A DNA stretch of 64,000 bases from Oidiodendron maius Zn (Eukaryota; Ascomycota; Leotiomycetes; Myxotrichaceae), in NCBI GenBank assembly GCA_000827325.1, contig KN832880.1, forward strand, positions 476,803 to 540,802, written 5' to 3'. Under the pieces are notes generated by a model that ran no database searches, was not told the DNA's origin, and was given only the letters and a program-made list of their open reading frames with translations. Positions 31,839-43,567 of this stretch are shown here, piece by piece. The first letter of the stretch is position 1. The number at the start of each line of letters is the position of its first letter. A program made the translations under genes and the position numbers.

Positions 31839-34800
31839 CTAGCCATGTCCAAATTCAGTGACATTGAGAGTGCACATCCACACCTTTCCAGATCCAACAC
31901 CGATGACAATTGTATTCCCCGACACAGCCGAACATGACGGTCGATACTCCGATGGTAGCCACACCAAGTTTTCTGAACTACATGTTATCCACGCGCCGTC
32001 TGGACTTAGACCTGCGCCCTGATATCGAGGAGTTTGAATGTCTGCCGCATCACATGTCGCATTTGAAGCTGCATTAATACTAAGAGTGCCAATATCTGTA
32101 TGAAGAAATCGGCCAGTAGCATCAAAAGATATGTTGTGGAGTGCTTTACCAATATCGAGCGTCTGCAGGCACTTTTCATTTCTCGTATCCCAGATCTTAA
32201 CAGTATTATCGTATGATCCCGACGCCAACCGTGTCGAGTCGTGCGAGAAGGTGACCGCACTGACTGAGTTGCCGTGGCCCTTGAGTGTCTGTAGACAGCT
32301 GCCACTGCTTGCATCCCAGATCTTAATAGTCCCAGGACTGGGCGCAGACGCCAACCGTGTCGAGTCGTGTGAGAAGGCGACCGCGTAAAACGGCTCGCTG
32401 TAGCAGTTGAGGGTCTGCACGTAGTTACCGCTGCTTTTATCCCAGATCTCAAGCATCCCGTCATTTGACGCAGACGCCAACTGTGTTGAATCGTGCGAAA
32501 AGGTGACTGCATTGACCTTATTAAGGGAGTTGAACGTGCTATGGCGTTCGAGGGTCTGCACGCATTTACCAGTGCTTACACCCCAGATCTTAAGACTTCC
32601 ATCATTTGATGCTGACGCCAGCCATGTTGAGTCGTGCGAGAAGGTGACCGCACTAACCCAGTCCCTGTGGCCCTTGAGTGTCTGTAGACACTTGCCGCTG
32701 CTTGCATCCCAGATCTTGATATTATTATCGCGTGATGCTGATGCGAACCATGTCGAGTCGTGCGAAAAGGTGACTGCGCTAACCCAGGTGCTATGGCTAT
32801 CGAGCGTCTGCATGCACTTTTCATTTCTTGCATCCCAGATTTTAAGAGTTCCATCACTTGATCCTGACGCTAGGCGCGTCGAGTCGTGTGAGAAGGCGAC
32901 CGCGTTAACCAACTCGCTGTGGCCCTTGAGTGTCTGTAGACACTTGCCGCTGCTTGCATCCCAGATCTTGATATTATTATCGTATGATCCCGACGCCAAC
33001 CGTTTCGAGTCGTGCGAGAAGGTGATCGCTTTGAGCGAATCGGTTTGACCATTGAGTGTCTGAAGGCACGAACCGCTACCGGCGTCCCAGATCTTGATTG
33101 TGCCATCCCACGACGCTGATGCGAGCAGAGTCGAGTCGTGCGAGAAAGCAATCGCGATGACCACCTTGCTATGGCTTTCGAGCGTCTGCATGCACTGGCC
33201 ACTGCTTACATCCCAGATCTCGATAGTATTGCCAACGGGCGCCAACGCCAACTGTGTCGAGTCTTGGGAGAAGGTGATTGCGTTGACCCCTTCGCTATAG
33301 CCATCGAGCAGCTTCAGGCTCTTGCCGCGATGTATATTCCAGATCCTAAGAGTTCCATAAATTGACACTGACGCCAGACGTTTTGAGTCATGCGAGAAGA
33401 CGACCGCGCTAACCAAGTCGTTATGGCCCTCGAGCGTCTGTAGACACTTGCCGCTGCTTACATCCCAGATCTTAAGAGTTCCATCGCTTGATCCTGACCC
33501 CAACCATATCGAGTCGTGCGAGAAGGCGACCGCCCAACCGCTATAGCCCTTAAGTGTCTGCAAGCACGCACCGCTACCGGCGTCCCAGATCTTGATTGTG
33601 CTGTCCAACGACACTGATGCGAGCAGAGTCGAGTCGTGCGAGAACGCGACTGAAACCACTATGTAGCCGTGGCCCTCTAGCGTCTGCAGGCACGCGCTCC
33701 ATTTATCCCCTATAGGTGTCTTAATTGTAATCCATTTAGGCTCTTCCTTTTTGAAATGATGTCTGATCAGGCTACTGGCTGGACTAAATATGAGTGCAGA
33801 TGCATATGCCTGGAGAGGGTTGATCTCTATTGCTTGCTTGTGATACATTATAAATCGGCATGCATCTTGAACGAGTTCAAGCAATTGGGTTGCATCTGCG
33901 CTTGCCTATGTTATGTCAGCATATATCATTACATAGAGGCTGGGCTAGGGATTACTTGGAGAAGAGCTTTGAGGTTCGCCATTGAAACTACCCCTTCTGA
34001 CATGCTTCTGCATAGGCTAAGAGCCTCGAGCCAGTAAAGATAGCTCCGAGATAGAAACTTGTCGACGGATCCACCACCTTGGAGGTCGTTAGCTGCATTA
34101 TTGGTGGGATCACAGTTAAGGAGATGGTCAATCCAGTAGACACACGAGTATTGCGCTGAAGTGAGCGGATCCGAAGCCAGTTGCTTGACTTGATCGATAG
34201 GAACACTGGGAGCATCTGGACCGTACATATCGCGTTTTAGTGTCTTCGACATAATCTGTAGCGATCGCGAGAAGATGCTGTAATGCACATATTCTGTTCC
34301 AGAAGGATAGATCTCAATGTATGCCTTTTCTACTAAAAAGTCCTTCGCTGACTGATGAACGAAGAAGACAGTGTGTTCCTGAAGCGTCAGGAAAGAGCCA
34401 CAAAGCCCTATAATCTCCGCTAGAACTTTGTAATTGCCAGAACTTCGAGTAGGCATATCAACAAAAGACGCCAATTCGTCTAATGTAATAGGCCGGCGTA
34501 CGACCGAGATTACGGCCAGAATACTCTTGCAGAGTTGAGAATGTCTTGAGCTGCAGATTTCGCCTAGCATCCGCTTATATAGGAGATCCAATCCAGGTGG
34601 AAATGCCTTAGATAGTTCTTCAGCATTCCATCCAGAGATGTCGACTAGTTCTTGGCAGACCAAAGCCACCCAGAGGAAAGTGCCATTTGCGTTTGATAAC
34701 AAGTAATGTTGGATAGCGTCGCGAGTATCATTGTCGTATTCATTTTCCCTCGCCAACTGGTTAACCTTGAACTGAATGTATGATGTAACGGCTGCAGAGA

Positions 34801-36220
34801 CGGAGCTTTTATTCAGCTCAAGGCACAGCCATACTCCCTGTGTTGTGGTGTTAAGCTTCTTCTCGATGCTTGGCCAATTACGGCTGGAGACAATCCACTT
34901 GACACGAGGAGATACGGACGACTTCTTGACGATGAAGTCTAACAGTTTCGGTAAGTCCGTTGCCACACATTCATCCAGTGCATCGATGATCAAGTAAGTA
35001 CTCTTCAGGCTCGGATCCTGCAGAACATTTGTGAAGATATTAGAGAGGGAGACCCAAGCATTTGCATCTTCAAAGAGAGACTTGCCAGCGAGATCATGCT
35101 CCTTCTGAATGTATGAAATAAGAGATGGCTGCTGGTCGACAAGCAAGTACAGGAGACTTCGCAAAACAGCTGTAGCGTTATTGATTCCTGAATTAGTTGC
35201 TTGAAAGTAGAAGAAAGCCAGAAGATGCGATTCGGCAGTCGACCTTGTTAGCTCATTAATGATCCCGCAAAGTAGCATGGTCTTGCCCTTCCCAGGATCG
35301 CCTTTTATCCATAGCAGGCGGCTCTGCTGGTCATTTTGCCACTGTCTGAAGTCCCGATGTTCCAGAATCCATCGGCAAGAGTCTAGCAGTAGGCCACCCT
35401 TCGTTTCTTCGATACGGATCTTATTGACTTGAGGGTCGGTGACGCGTAGGTCCCGCAAGCACTGCTTTACCTTCGAGGCATCATCGATCTCCTTCTCCAA
35501 CCGTCTGACTGCGTTTCTCCTCCCTTCCCCATACAAAACTGGTATTGATGTTTCGAAAATGCCCAATAGTGAGTATGCCCAATCTTCCTCACGTGTTGTC
35601 TTGCGGTTCTTGGCCCAGGCGAATTTCTGCTCAGTGCTGAATGAGGATAAGGCAGATCCTCGAAGTGCAAGAATGGGAATTTCTGTTACTTCATGGATCT
35701 GCTGCTCAAGTGATTGTTTGTCACCGAGCAATTCATGCTCTTTTGAGAAGAATTGTACTTCTATTGGAGCGAGGAGCTCCTGAAGCGTCCAGCCCCGAGT
35801 AAACCACTCGCTCTTTTGGAAAGCAGTTTCCCAACTTTCCGGCAATCTCTCATTTTTCCTTTTACGATGCCTTTTCGAGACATCAGCCAGATACACATAG
35901 CACTTCTCCGCACGCTTGTACCAGCGAAACATGGAGTTGAGTGACTCCGTGAGCTCGGAACTATCCGACTTCTTAATGCAACAACAGTCCACCCAGAAGT
36001 ATCGTAAACCATCCTTAGCCGCTTGCTCGCCGCAGAATTTGATCTTCTTATATCCAGCCTTGCCTTGGCCAAAACCTTCATCCATATCTTCAAAAGTGAC
36101 CTCCTCCTGTTCATCTTTTTCCCATCTGTGTGAGAGAATAGCATATGGAGGGATCGCATTGTTGAGGAAGTTTTTGGTAAGGCGGAAGTCGCCGTTCGGG
36201 AGGATTTCTAAAAGACGCAT
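31839..36220 (-). CDS. HET-NACHT-WD40 NOD-like receptor (HNWD class, het-e/het-d-like)
   Basis: Predicted cytosolic STAND receptor for non-self recognition. Two exons, 36220-33956 and 33905-31839, joined over a 50-nt intron, give 1443 residues. N-terminal HET effector domain (about 1-240): YAILSHRWEKDEQEEVTFED, YFWVDCCCIKK, WFTRGWTLQELLAP. NACHT domain: Walker A GDPGKGKT at 307-314, Walker B LIIDALDEC at 410-418, SSRNWP near 445. WD40 array from about residue 825: twelve repeats of about 42 residues built on CLQTLxGHxxxVxAVxFSHD, RLASxSxDxTIKIWDxxSGK, with a partial last one. In Podospora HET-E and HET-D, the WD40 repeats choose the ligand and the HET domain triggers cell death. The reading frame and all core motifs are whole, so the gene looks functional. 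Confidence 0.92.
32150..33700 (-). repeat. Coding tandem array of about 12 WD40 repeats (126-bp unit)
   Basis: Blocks such as GTCGAGTCGTGCGAGAAGG (plus strand) recur about every 126 bases (for example near 32236, 32629, 32752, 33007, 33130), and TGCATCCCAGATCTT recurs in register. The unit encodes one WD40 blade. Repeats are close to identical except around the residues before the conserved Val (SEL, STW, RDW, NDL, SKV, TDS, SEG, GNS) and after the DSxxLAS segment. One unit (near 32520) has a 4-5 residue insertion. This is the pattern of concerted evolution with a few variable, ligand-facing positions. Confidence 0.85.
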
Positions 36221-38483
36221 CGGGTAAGAAATTCTGAGGCTTTGGAGGTTATCCGCTGGAGGAAGGTTTGAACTCGTCTGCGACCGCGACTGTGACCGCG
36301 AAATCGAGAGATTGCGTCAGCGCCTTTGCGCTAAAATATAGCGGTAGGATGCCCCGAGAAGTTTGGCAGGAGGAGAGAGTGTCTAGAAGGCCTCGCCGCC
36401 TGGGAGGATGTCATTTGGGCGGGTGAGGCTGAGAGACCTTGATCCAGGTGAAGGCAGTTACTCTGCTGCGGCTGCTCTATGCGTCGCATTCAAGATTATG
36501 AGAAGTTGTGACCTAGACAAAACTGGAAAGAGGTAATTGATTGTACTAGTTTGCCCGCAGGCTTCCCAACGGACCGGACCTTCATGCCGAAGAGTTGAAA
36601 GCTGTCCGACACCAACGCACACGCACCGTGACGAGGTTAAAATGCTTAGTCATCAATCGCAATGCAGCCACGCAGGTGCTTGAGTGCTGATTGGTTAATG
36701 TTTCCTCCCTTTCCCATAGACCTAGAAACATCCACCCGCTATAGAGTGTAGACCGAAGCTAGTTTCGGCTGTTACTGTATAAGTACCTGAATTTTGCAAA
36801 GGTAAGACTGAGTAATCCCCTAGCAAAGTCCCTTTAACTCCCTTACATCCTACTATAAATTATTGACTAGTCGTCCACTTTATACGACTACGTCCCTAAC
36901 ACCCTTATTAAAAGTTAATAATTCTTAGCAAGGTTAGTCTTAGCTTAACCGCGTCATTACGGTGAGCAGACCGGAGCAGACCTGAACCAAAGATGAGCCT
37001 ACCCCAAGCCGTGCCTAAATAAGGTCAGTGCTACTCACGTGAGATATAGGGTTAGGAAGAGCAAACATTCCGGTGGAAGAACCATTTCATCAATCACTGA
37101 TGGATATGGGAAATGTCCTTGCAGGTACACCAGGAAGGCACTGCTACTTCGAGTTCACGCCTGTGGAACTGCGAAGGTTGAAGAAAGAATATAAAGCCAT
37201 CGTATGCAATGCCTCTCAATTTGATTACCCACGGTTATAGGTGTGGATGGAATAAAGGTGACATTGCAGAAACGGATGTTATACAGAGCCAGCGAATCTT
37301 CATCCGGCCGGAAGGGTGATTCCTGCCACAAATCGAGCAATTATGGAACACCCATTATCCACTAATACCTTACCCAAACACCAAGCTAAAGGCACCTCAG
37401 TTCTTTGAGCATAGACCACGACCTGCAGGGCCAATATTCCACATCCGGCCGTAATCGCAGGGTAGAATCATGCGACTACGTATAGACAGAGCCTTTGTTG
37501 TCCGTTCTATCATCTTATACGCTAATCGCTACTCAATACTCTGGTCCACAAGAGCGCTGTAGATGGAGAATCTTTTCAAACCCCCTTCTTCTATACCCTC
37601 TCCTTCAAACTTGCTATGCATCCTCAGTCATGCTCTGCCCTATCGGGATTGCGCGGCGATGACAATTCCATGACTTCAAGTAGTTCCATTAGCACCAGTA
37701 TGTCAAAACCATACGACGACGCTCTATGACCACTTTTCATGTTCAGGCGACCTTGGGAGCATTCGTATCTGGACATGAGATTATCCTAGATTTTAGCGCC
37801 GCACTGACCACATTCAGAAAATACAGTAGGTGTCCACTTAACGAGCTTAGAAGTGAAAATTGGCATCCTTAAGTTATGTGGCAGGTTCGCCTTTTCGATC
37901 CCATGCTTGTCAACAAGGAACAGTGCAGTAAGCGGCCCACGGCCAACGTACGTGCGGGAGCCAGAGCACTATCTCGGTATTGCGCGTAAGCCGGGCGACT
38001 ACCCCTGACTTTTTGGCTTTCAGGTACCCGTGAAAACCACTTCCAATCATTATCCGTGCCACGACAAAGGCCCTACGGACCGTGTGAGGTATTAAATGCA
38101 GATATCCAAGCTATTCAGAGCCAGCTACCTCGAAATGTCCTTGACGCTACGATGATGGAGGAATACAGCAGACTGGTTTGCTGCGCAGAGGTGGGACAGG
38201 GACAGGGACAGGCGCCGATACCCGCCCATAATAGGCAGGTAAACATGGTCCCTGATAGAATCACATTTGAGCCGACAGGTTCCTAACGCCACGCCTAGGT
38301 CCTGTCTGGAAGGTCATCACGCATAGTTAATATTGCGAGAGTCAGCAAACCCCGCAATCCTACCATCGCGCCATGGCGACCTTATCCAGGCTTAATCTGC
38401 TATACAAAAAGCTTGTCGCCGCCCCTGGCGATCGGCATTGGCAGCTTTGTCTTTTTGTTCTTTGTTCTTGAACATTCATCACC
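36221..38483. other. Long intergenic region upstream of HNWD and the S28 peptidase
   Basis: About 2.26 kb holding the divergent promoters of both genes. No gene was recognised. A 76-codon frame at 38056-38286 has a GGGACA triplet repeat (GGGACAGGGACAGGGACAGG near 38193) but no known motif. The part around 36780-36960 is AT-rich with TTAATAATTC-type words and may be decayed repeat DNA. Confidence 0.4.
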
Positions 38484-40437
38484 ATGAAGCTGCCAACTAT
38501 CGCACGGTTTGCAATTGCTTGTGGTGTCTTTACGGACACTGCCGTTGCATTGAACCGCCAACAGGCTCTGAACTTCCGCAATGCTCGTTCGCTAGCTGCT
38601 CCACCAGGAGATGCTACAACCACTGCGGCCACAGTCCTGAACGCGACCTTCGAACAGCTGATTGATCATGACAATCCGTCTCTAGGGACGTTCAGCCAGT
38701 TCTATTACTATTCTACTGAATTCTACAAGGGTCCAGGAAGCCCGGTTGTGAGTAGCACCAAGATTGGATCGCCAATTGCCGTGCCAAAAATGGGTGCGAT
38801 TGTAAAAATACTAATCAGCCTTCTGCAGGTCTTTTTCACGCCCGGAGAGAGTGCGGTTCTCCCTTATACGACGTAAGTGATATCTCTTGGCTCGTTGACC
38901 ATTGCTGAATGTATATGTGCAGTTACGCAACCACGTCTAGAACCACTGGCGTCATTGCGCAGGAACTTGGTGCCGCCATCATTGTGCTTGAGCACAGATA
39001 CTGGGGATTTTCTTCCCCATTCCAGGAGCTGACGACTGAAAATTTGCAATATTTGACGTTGAAAAATTCTATTGCCGACCTCAACTATTTTGCTCTGAAA
39101 GCCAAGCTGCCATTCGACACGACGGGTGCAACCAATGCTGACAAGGCACCATGGGTGCTTGTGGGCGGGTCGTACTCAGGAGCCTTGACCGCCTGGACTG
39201 AAGCAACAACGAAGCCCTCAGTCATGTGGGCGTACTATGCGAGCTCGGCAGTTGTGGAGACAATTGGCAATTACTGGTCTTACTTCCTTCCGGAGACCGA
39301 GCACATGCCTAAGAATTGCAGTACAGATATCGCCTTGGTCGTTGAGTACCTCGACAATATCGGTGAGAGGGGTACCTCAAAACAGCAGGCAGCGGCCAAA
39401 GAGCTGTTCGGACTCGGCGGCTTGGCCCATTATGATGATTTCATGGAGTAGGTTATTGAGCTCTATGGCAGGTTGGATATACTTAACAACTTTGCAGGGC
39501 GCTCGTCAATGGACCTTATCAGTGGCAAGGAAATCAACTTTACGAAAACACCGGCTTCTTTCAATTCTGCGACTCCGTCGAGGGTGTCTATGGTAATAAT
39601 ACCAAGATCCCCGGGGCCGGTGGAGTCGGTCTACAAACTGCCCTCGCTGGATACGCAGATTGGGTAAAGAACGTAATGTTACCGGGCTATTGCGAGTCAT
39701 TTGGTACGTCCCATGTCAGCTTTAGACAGTGACCTTTCAGCTTTGGATACTTGAATTATCTCGCCTAGACTACAATGTTCTGATGAGCTCGCTGACGTTG
39801 TCTATAGGCTACTCAGAATTCAGTGGCACAGATAATGTTGAATGTTTCAATACATATAATGCATCTCTGCCCACCTATTCTGACATCACTGTCGATAACG
39901 CCTATGATCGGCAGTGGAATTGGTTTATTTGCGGGGGATTCGGATGGTACCTCACCGTATTCCTTGCGTCTCTATCCAAGAGCTAACCTTATTCCTAATG
40001 CTAGGTGGCAAAACGGAGCACCTCCTGGACAAAAATCGATCGTGTCTCGTTCGATACAAAATCCCTACTGGATAAGACAGTGTGGAGAGTGGTTCCCTCC
40101 GGAGAATGGCCATACATTCGGTCTTAATGGTACCGCTACGTATAATACTGCTAATGAGTACACTGGTGGCTGGTTTGGATTCGAGGATTCGACTCGCCTC
40201 ATCTTTGTGTCCGGCACCAACGACCCGTGGAGAACCAGCCAAGTCGTCTCCCCCTTGAGACCGGGAGGTCCCAAGCCATCTACGCCAGCTCAGCCTGTCC
40301 TCGACGTGCCAGGTGGATATCACACGAGCGATCTTGTTACTGCAAACGGCGTTGTAAACCCTGGATGTGCAGCTGTTCAATCTCAGGTCGTCCAGCAGAT
40401 AAAGACATGGGTTGGTGAATATCCCCACTACAAATAG
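38484..40437 (+). CDS. Secreted serine peptidase, S28 (prolyl/lysosomal Pro-X carboxypeptidase-like)
   Basis: Predicted secreted peptidase of family S28 that cleaves after proline. Exons 38484-38747, 38829-38872, 38923-39447, 39498-39703, 39808-39946 and 40005-40437 close to 536 residues, a usual size. A signal peptide is likely (MKLPTIARFAIACGVFTDTA). Family blocks: FEQLIDHDNPSLGTFSQFYY, VFFTPGESAVLPY, VLEHRYWGFSSPF, then the nucleophile motif VLVGGSYSGAL (Ser186). The spliced block FGWWQNGAPPGQKSIVSRS crosses the 39947-40004 intron. The catalytic Asp is in SGTNDPWR (Asp466) and the His in VPGGYHTSDL (His499). Several NxT sequons occur. All three catalytic residues and all splice phases are intact. 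Secreted S28 enzymes in moulds act in acid protein breakdown, which may be its job here. Confidence 0.92.
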
Positions 40438-40792
40438 GATAAGGAGTGGGGTAGCCCCAATCATTGTTAAGTACAAAGAAGGGTACTGTAGTCGCCACTT
40501 CTTTAATATTAGATGCTTATATAGTCATCAATAATCGAGAACTTAATAGGCAAAGACTCTTGAATTCCAAGTTTGGAGTAAAGTTCCACGTAGGACAATA
40601 GATTATGATGTGAGGGTACCACCTGGGGGCTCACATCAAGGTGATCAGAAGCTATATAGCCTGAGTTAGGGCTAAATAGTGGCTAAATATAATATGAAGA
40701 GATGAGTTTTGCTGGTTCTGGGAAATCAATGGTCAATGTTTATCAATGTAACTCTGTTACACGTTTACTAGTGACCCTAATCTCCCCTTTTT
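40438..40792. other. Short intergenic region between convergent genes
   Basis: About 355 bases, AT-rich, between the 3' ends of the S28 peptidase and the cysteine-rich gene. Nothing was recognised. Confidence 0.35.
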
Positions 40793-41247
40793 TTATAGTT
40801 CGGTTATTAAACTGAAGACCCTCAAATTTTCAAGACGGTTTGTGCCCTCAACACCAAAGCAAAAGCACTCATTGGTGCTTTCATCATATGCACAATTTAG
40901 GGTCAAATCACAGCACGCGCAAGTACTGCAAGGGTTTCCACAGAGATAGCAAGCTAGAAAATAACGATTAACTATAATTTCCTTTTGTAAATGCACCGTA
41001 ATTCAAGACAGCAGGTAACTTACAATCTGGCACACGTAATGATTCGCCAGCGGCCCTTGCCGCGGAAATCGTCTTATCAATCAGAATCAGAATTGATATA
41101 AAGTCTAAATTTTCTGTTAGTATCTCTTCTCGTTAACAAAACGGTTAGAAGGACGGCAAACCTTTTAGTCACGTCTTGGGCGCCCTCAGATGCCAAAAAC
41201 TCGAGTCACTTGGTCGCGAGGCAGAGAAGAGAAAATTGAAGACGCAT
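40793..41247 (-). CDS. Small cysteine-rich secreted protein (76 residues)
   Basis: Exons in coding order 41247-41210, 41055-41024 and 40953-40793 join to 76 residues. The N-terminus MRLQFSLLCLATKAAG looks like a short signal peptide. The mature part has nine cysteines packed in SCYLCGNPCSTCACCDLTLNC and TNECFCFG, then a Cys-free tail ending SLITEL. The middle intron ends in TTCTAG and the first contains a perfect TACTAAC branch site; the first acceptor (CGGCAAG) was chosen because it alone closes the phase with the leader. I know no family for it. Size, leader and Cys density are those of fungal effector-like or antimicrobial secreted peptides, but an odd Cys count leaves one free or the model slightly wrong. 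Confidence 0.5.
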
Positions 41248-43567
41248 ATTGAAGTCAGAAGATTCGATTCTGGATTAAGATCTTGTTGTTTCAACAGTAA
41301 GTTGGATGATATGGATACAGTGGTTGGGTATCGAGACTGTACTATAATCGGGGAATCTGAGAGGCTTTATATAAGTATGAGCGATACAGATGGCACTAAC
41401 TGCTTCAGCACACGAAGAACAAAAGCCTCGAAAACCTGAGATTCCCTTGTCTCATTCTAACTTTGGAAATGGAACATGTCTGTCGTGTAACTGTAATATT
41501 GTAAGAGCTAATGCAATTATTCAGGTCACATTCCAGAGAAGAATTTAGTTTGCGGATTCTGAAACATACCTGATCAATCGCCTGAACACGAGGGGGAGGC
41601 AGCAGTTGAAGGGAGAATACAAAATAATTAACCTTCTGCTCTCTTTTTGGTCATTATATGATATCTTCATCGGTCTCATTGAAACTCTGGGTGAATGCTC
41701 TCAGCTAACATCAACGTGTTCCCCTGTTCACATATGGTCTGGACTCTCAGCCCGCTGTGGCCACCACCCAGCATGTCGTTGTCCCAGTCCATGGAGGCTG
41801 GTGTATTATCATATCGTATCGCAAGATAAACCTGAGAGAGGTATGGTATTCTTCAGAATATGATGAAATATTGTGTTATTCAGATGCGTGTCTTACATTT
41901 AGTCTTCTCAACGACTTTATGCAAACTCATGAATTTCTTCGATTTGAAGCAAAACGGGGGCTTTTTACCTCTTGCAGATTTACTATTTTAGCAAAAAGTC
42001 AATGTTCTAATGTTTATATCTCTTTCTAGGCACCTTCTTAAGCACAATACCAGAAAGACTGTCCTTAATTCTAACATCATGCCTAAGCACGCTTTTCATA
42101 AGAGTTTTCAATTTTTGTCACAGCCAACTGAGATCTGCTGTCTAAAAAGCGAGATATTGAACCCTGTAGTTTCAAAGAATTCCAGCTTCCCTTAACTTCC
42201 CACCGACAGCGGCGAACAGAGTGGAAGAAAGTCGAATCGCTCCGTCCCTTTGGGTTTTGTCGCGCGCTATTCTGCTGCCAAGACTTCTCTTGAGCTTAAA
42301 GCACTAAATTCCAAATCGACCTCTCTCTAGTTAGACCACCGACCAAAGTTTCTGTTGCTGTGCTCTCACCGAGAGATTGATCAAGTTGTGCATACCTCGA
42401 ATTCCACGACATAGCGCACGGCCCCTTAAGAGTGCTTCGCTCACCGCCGAAAGTGTCCTCCACATTTGTTACTAAGGAGCAACAGCAGGGCTCGGGCGTC
42501 CCCGCCAGGTTGAAGCCCCACAGCAGACGGCGCGACTGCCATAGGCTATATTGCTACGCACCTAATACAGGTAGGGAGAGAAAGGTGGGGGGATCCCCTT
42601 TATTTGAAAGAAGGCCGTGAAAAATCGGTTCCCTGTGCTTTTTTGCCCTTTTTATGACACCCAGACTTTCTGATCCCGCTTAACAGCTGCGAGTGGTGGA
42701 GGGCGATATGTTGGCCACGGCGAATGCCCACTCTAGGCTAGTTCCCTCGTTACCTACAGCCTGTGTTGCATGGTCCACCCGAGCGGAAAACAACACTGAG
42801 GTAGCATTTCCACCTATTCGCGTGGCGGAAAAGTGTTCGGCTAGAGACGCTAAGATGACAGCCTATTGTTTTGAATGTTTCCATCGCGGACCCCGACTTC
42901 GGGTGCAAATCAGAGAGAGATCGGAAATGTCGCGTAAGGCGGATACCTCATAATCCATTCATCCTAGACAGTATTGGCGCAGAGTCCGTCAGCCTGCTAC
43001 ACAAACAATAACAAGACAGAGCTTCAATATTGGATTATAGGTGATTACCCAGGCAGTCAGTGATCGCTGCTAGTCAATTGCTTCACCTAGAAATTATAGG
43101 TTAACCTTAACTCGACGGTAACAACCCAGTTACAAGGAATATGGAGAAATCAACTTGATATACAACATCGCTATCTTTTTCTTTTAGTATATACTCGCTT
43201 TTCCGGTCTGAAATATTCTTTTTTTTTGGCTTGCAATAAAGCTCGCAGTTTGCTTAAATACCCACAAGAATCCGCCCAGCCCGTTTTACAACACCCTAAA
43301 TCACCCGGGAATTACCCCAACGAATCACCTCAACTTGCGTTTTTCCAACGATTCGGATAAACACTCGTGCCTGTGGAGGAGGCCTGGATCTCTTAGCCTC
43401 GGTGCTGCGCGGTCACTACTTCCGCTCTGTCTTAACGCATAAAAGCAATACCCCCAATCGCATTCCTTGGAGCATGGACTGACTATGACGACTCGTATTT
43501 TTGCAATTGGACAATACGATTAGCTTCATCGACAACCATCAACATCGACTGACTCAAGCCTAGCAAC
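41248..43567. other. Long region without a recognisable gene
   Basis: About 2.3 kb upstream of both the cysteine-rich gene and the P450. Open frames at 41176-41439, 41757-42029, 42432-42620 and 42693-42953 have no motif. The sequence from 43190 to 43560 (TTTTTTTT run, CACCC and pyrimidine words) is the likely P450 promoter and 5' UTR. Confidence 0.4.

Noticed and set aside
32503-33048. 181-codon open frame on the plus strand
   Set aside because: It is the antisense shadow of the repetitive WD40 array and repeats with the same 126-bp period.
31839-33955. WD40 protein as a separate gene from the HET-NACHT gene
   Set aside because: A 50-nt intron with good borders joins the two frames, and the joined domain order matches HNWD receptors.
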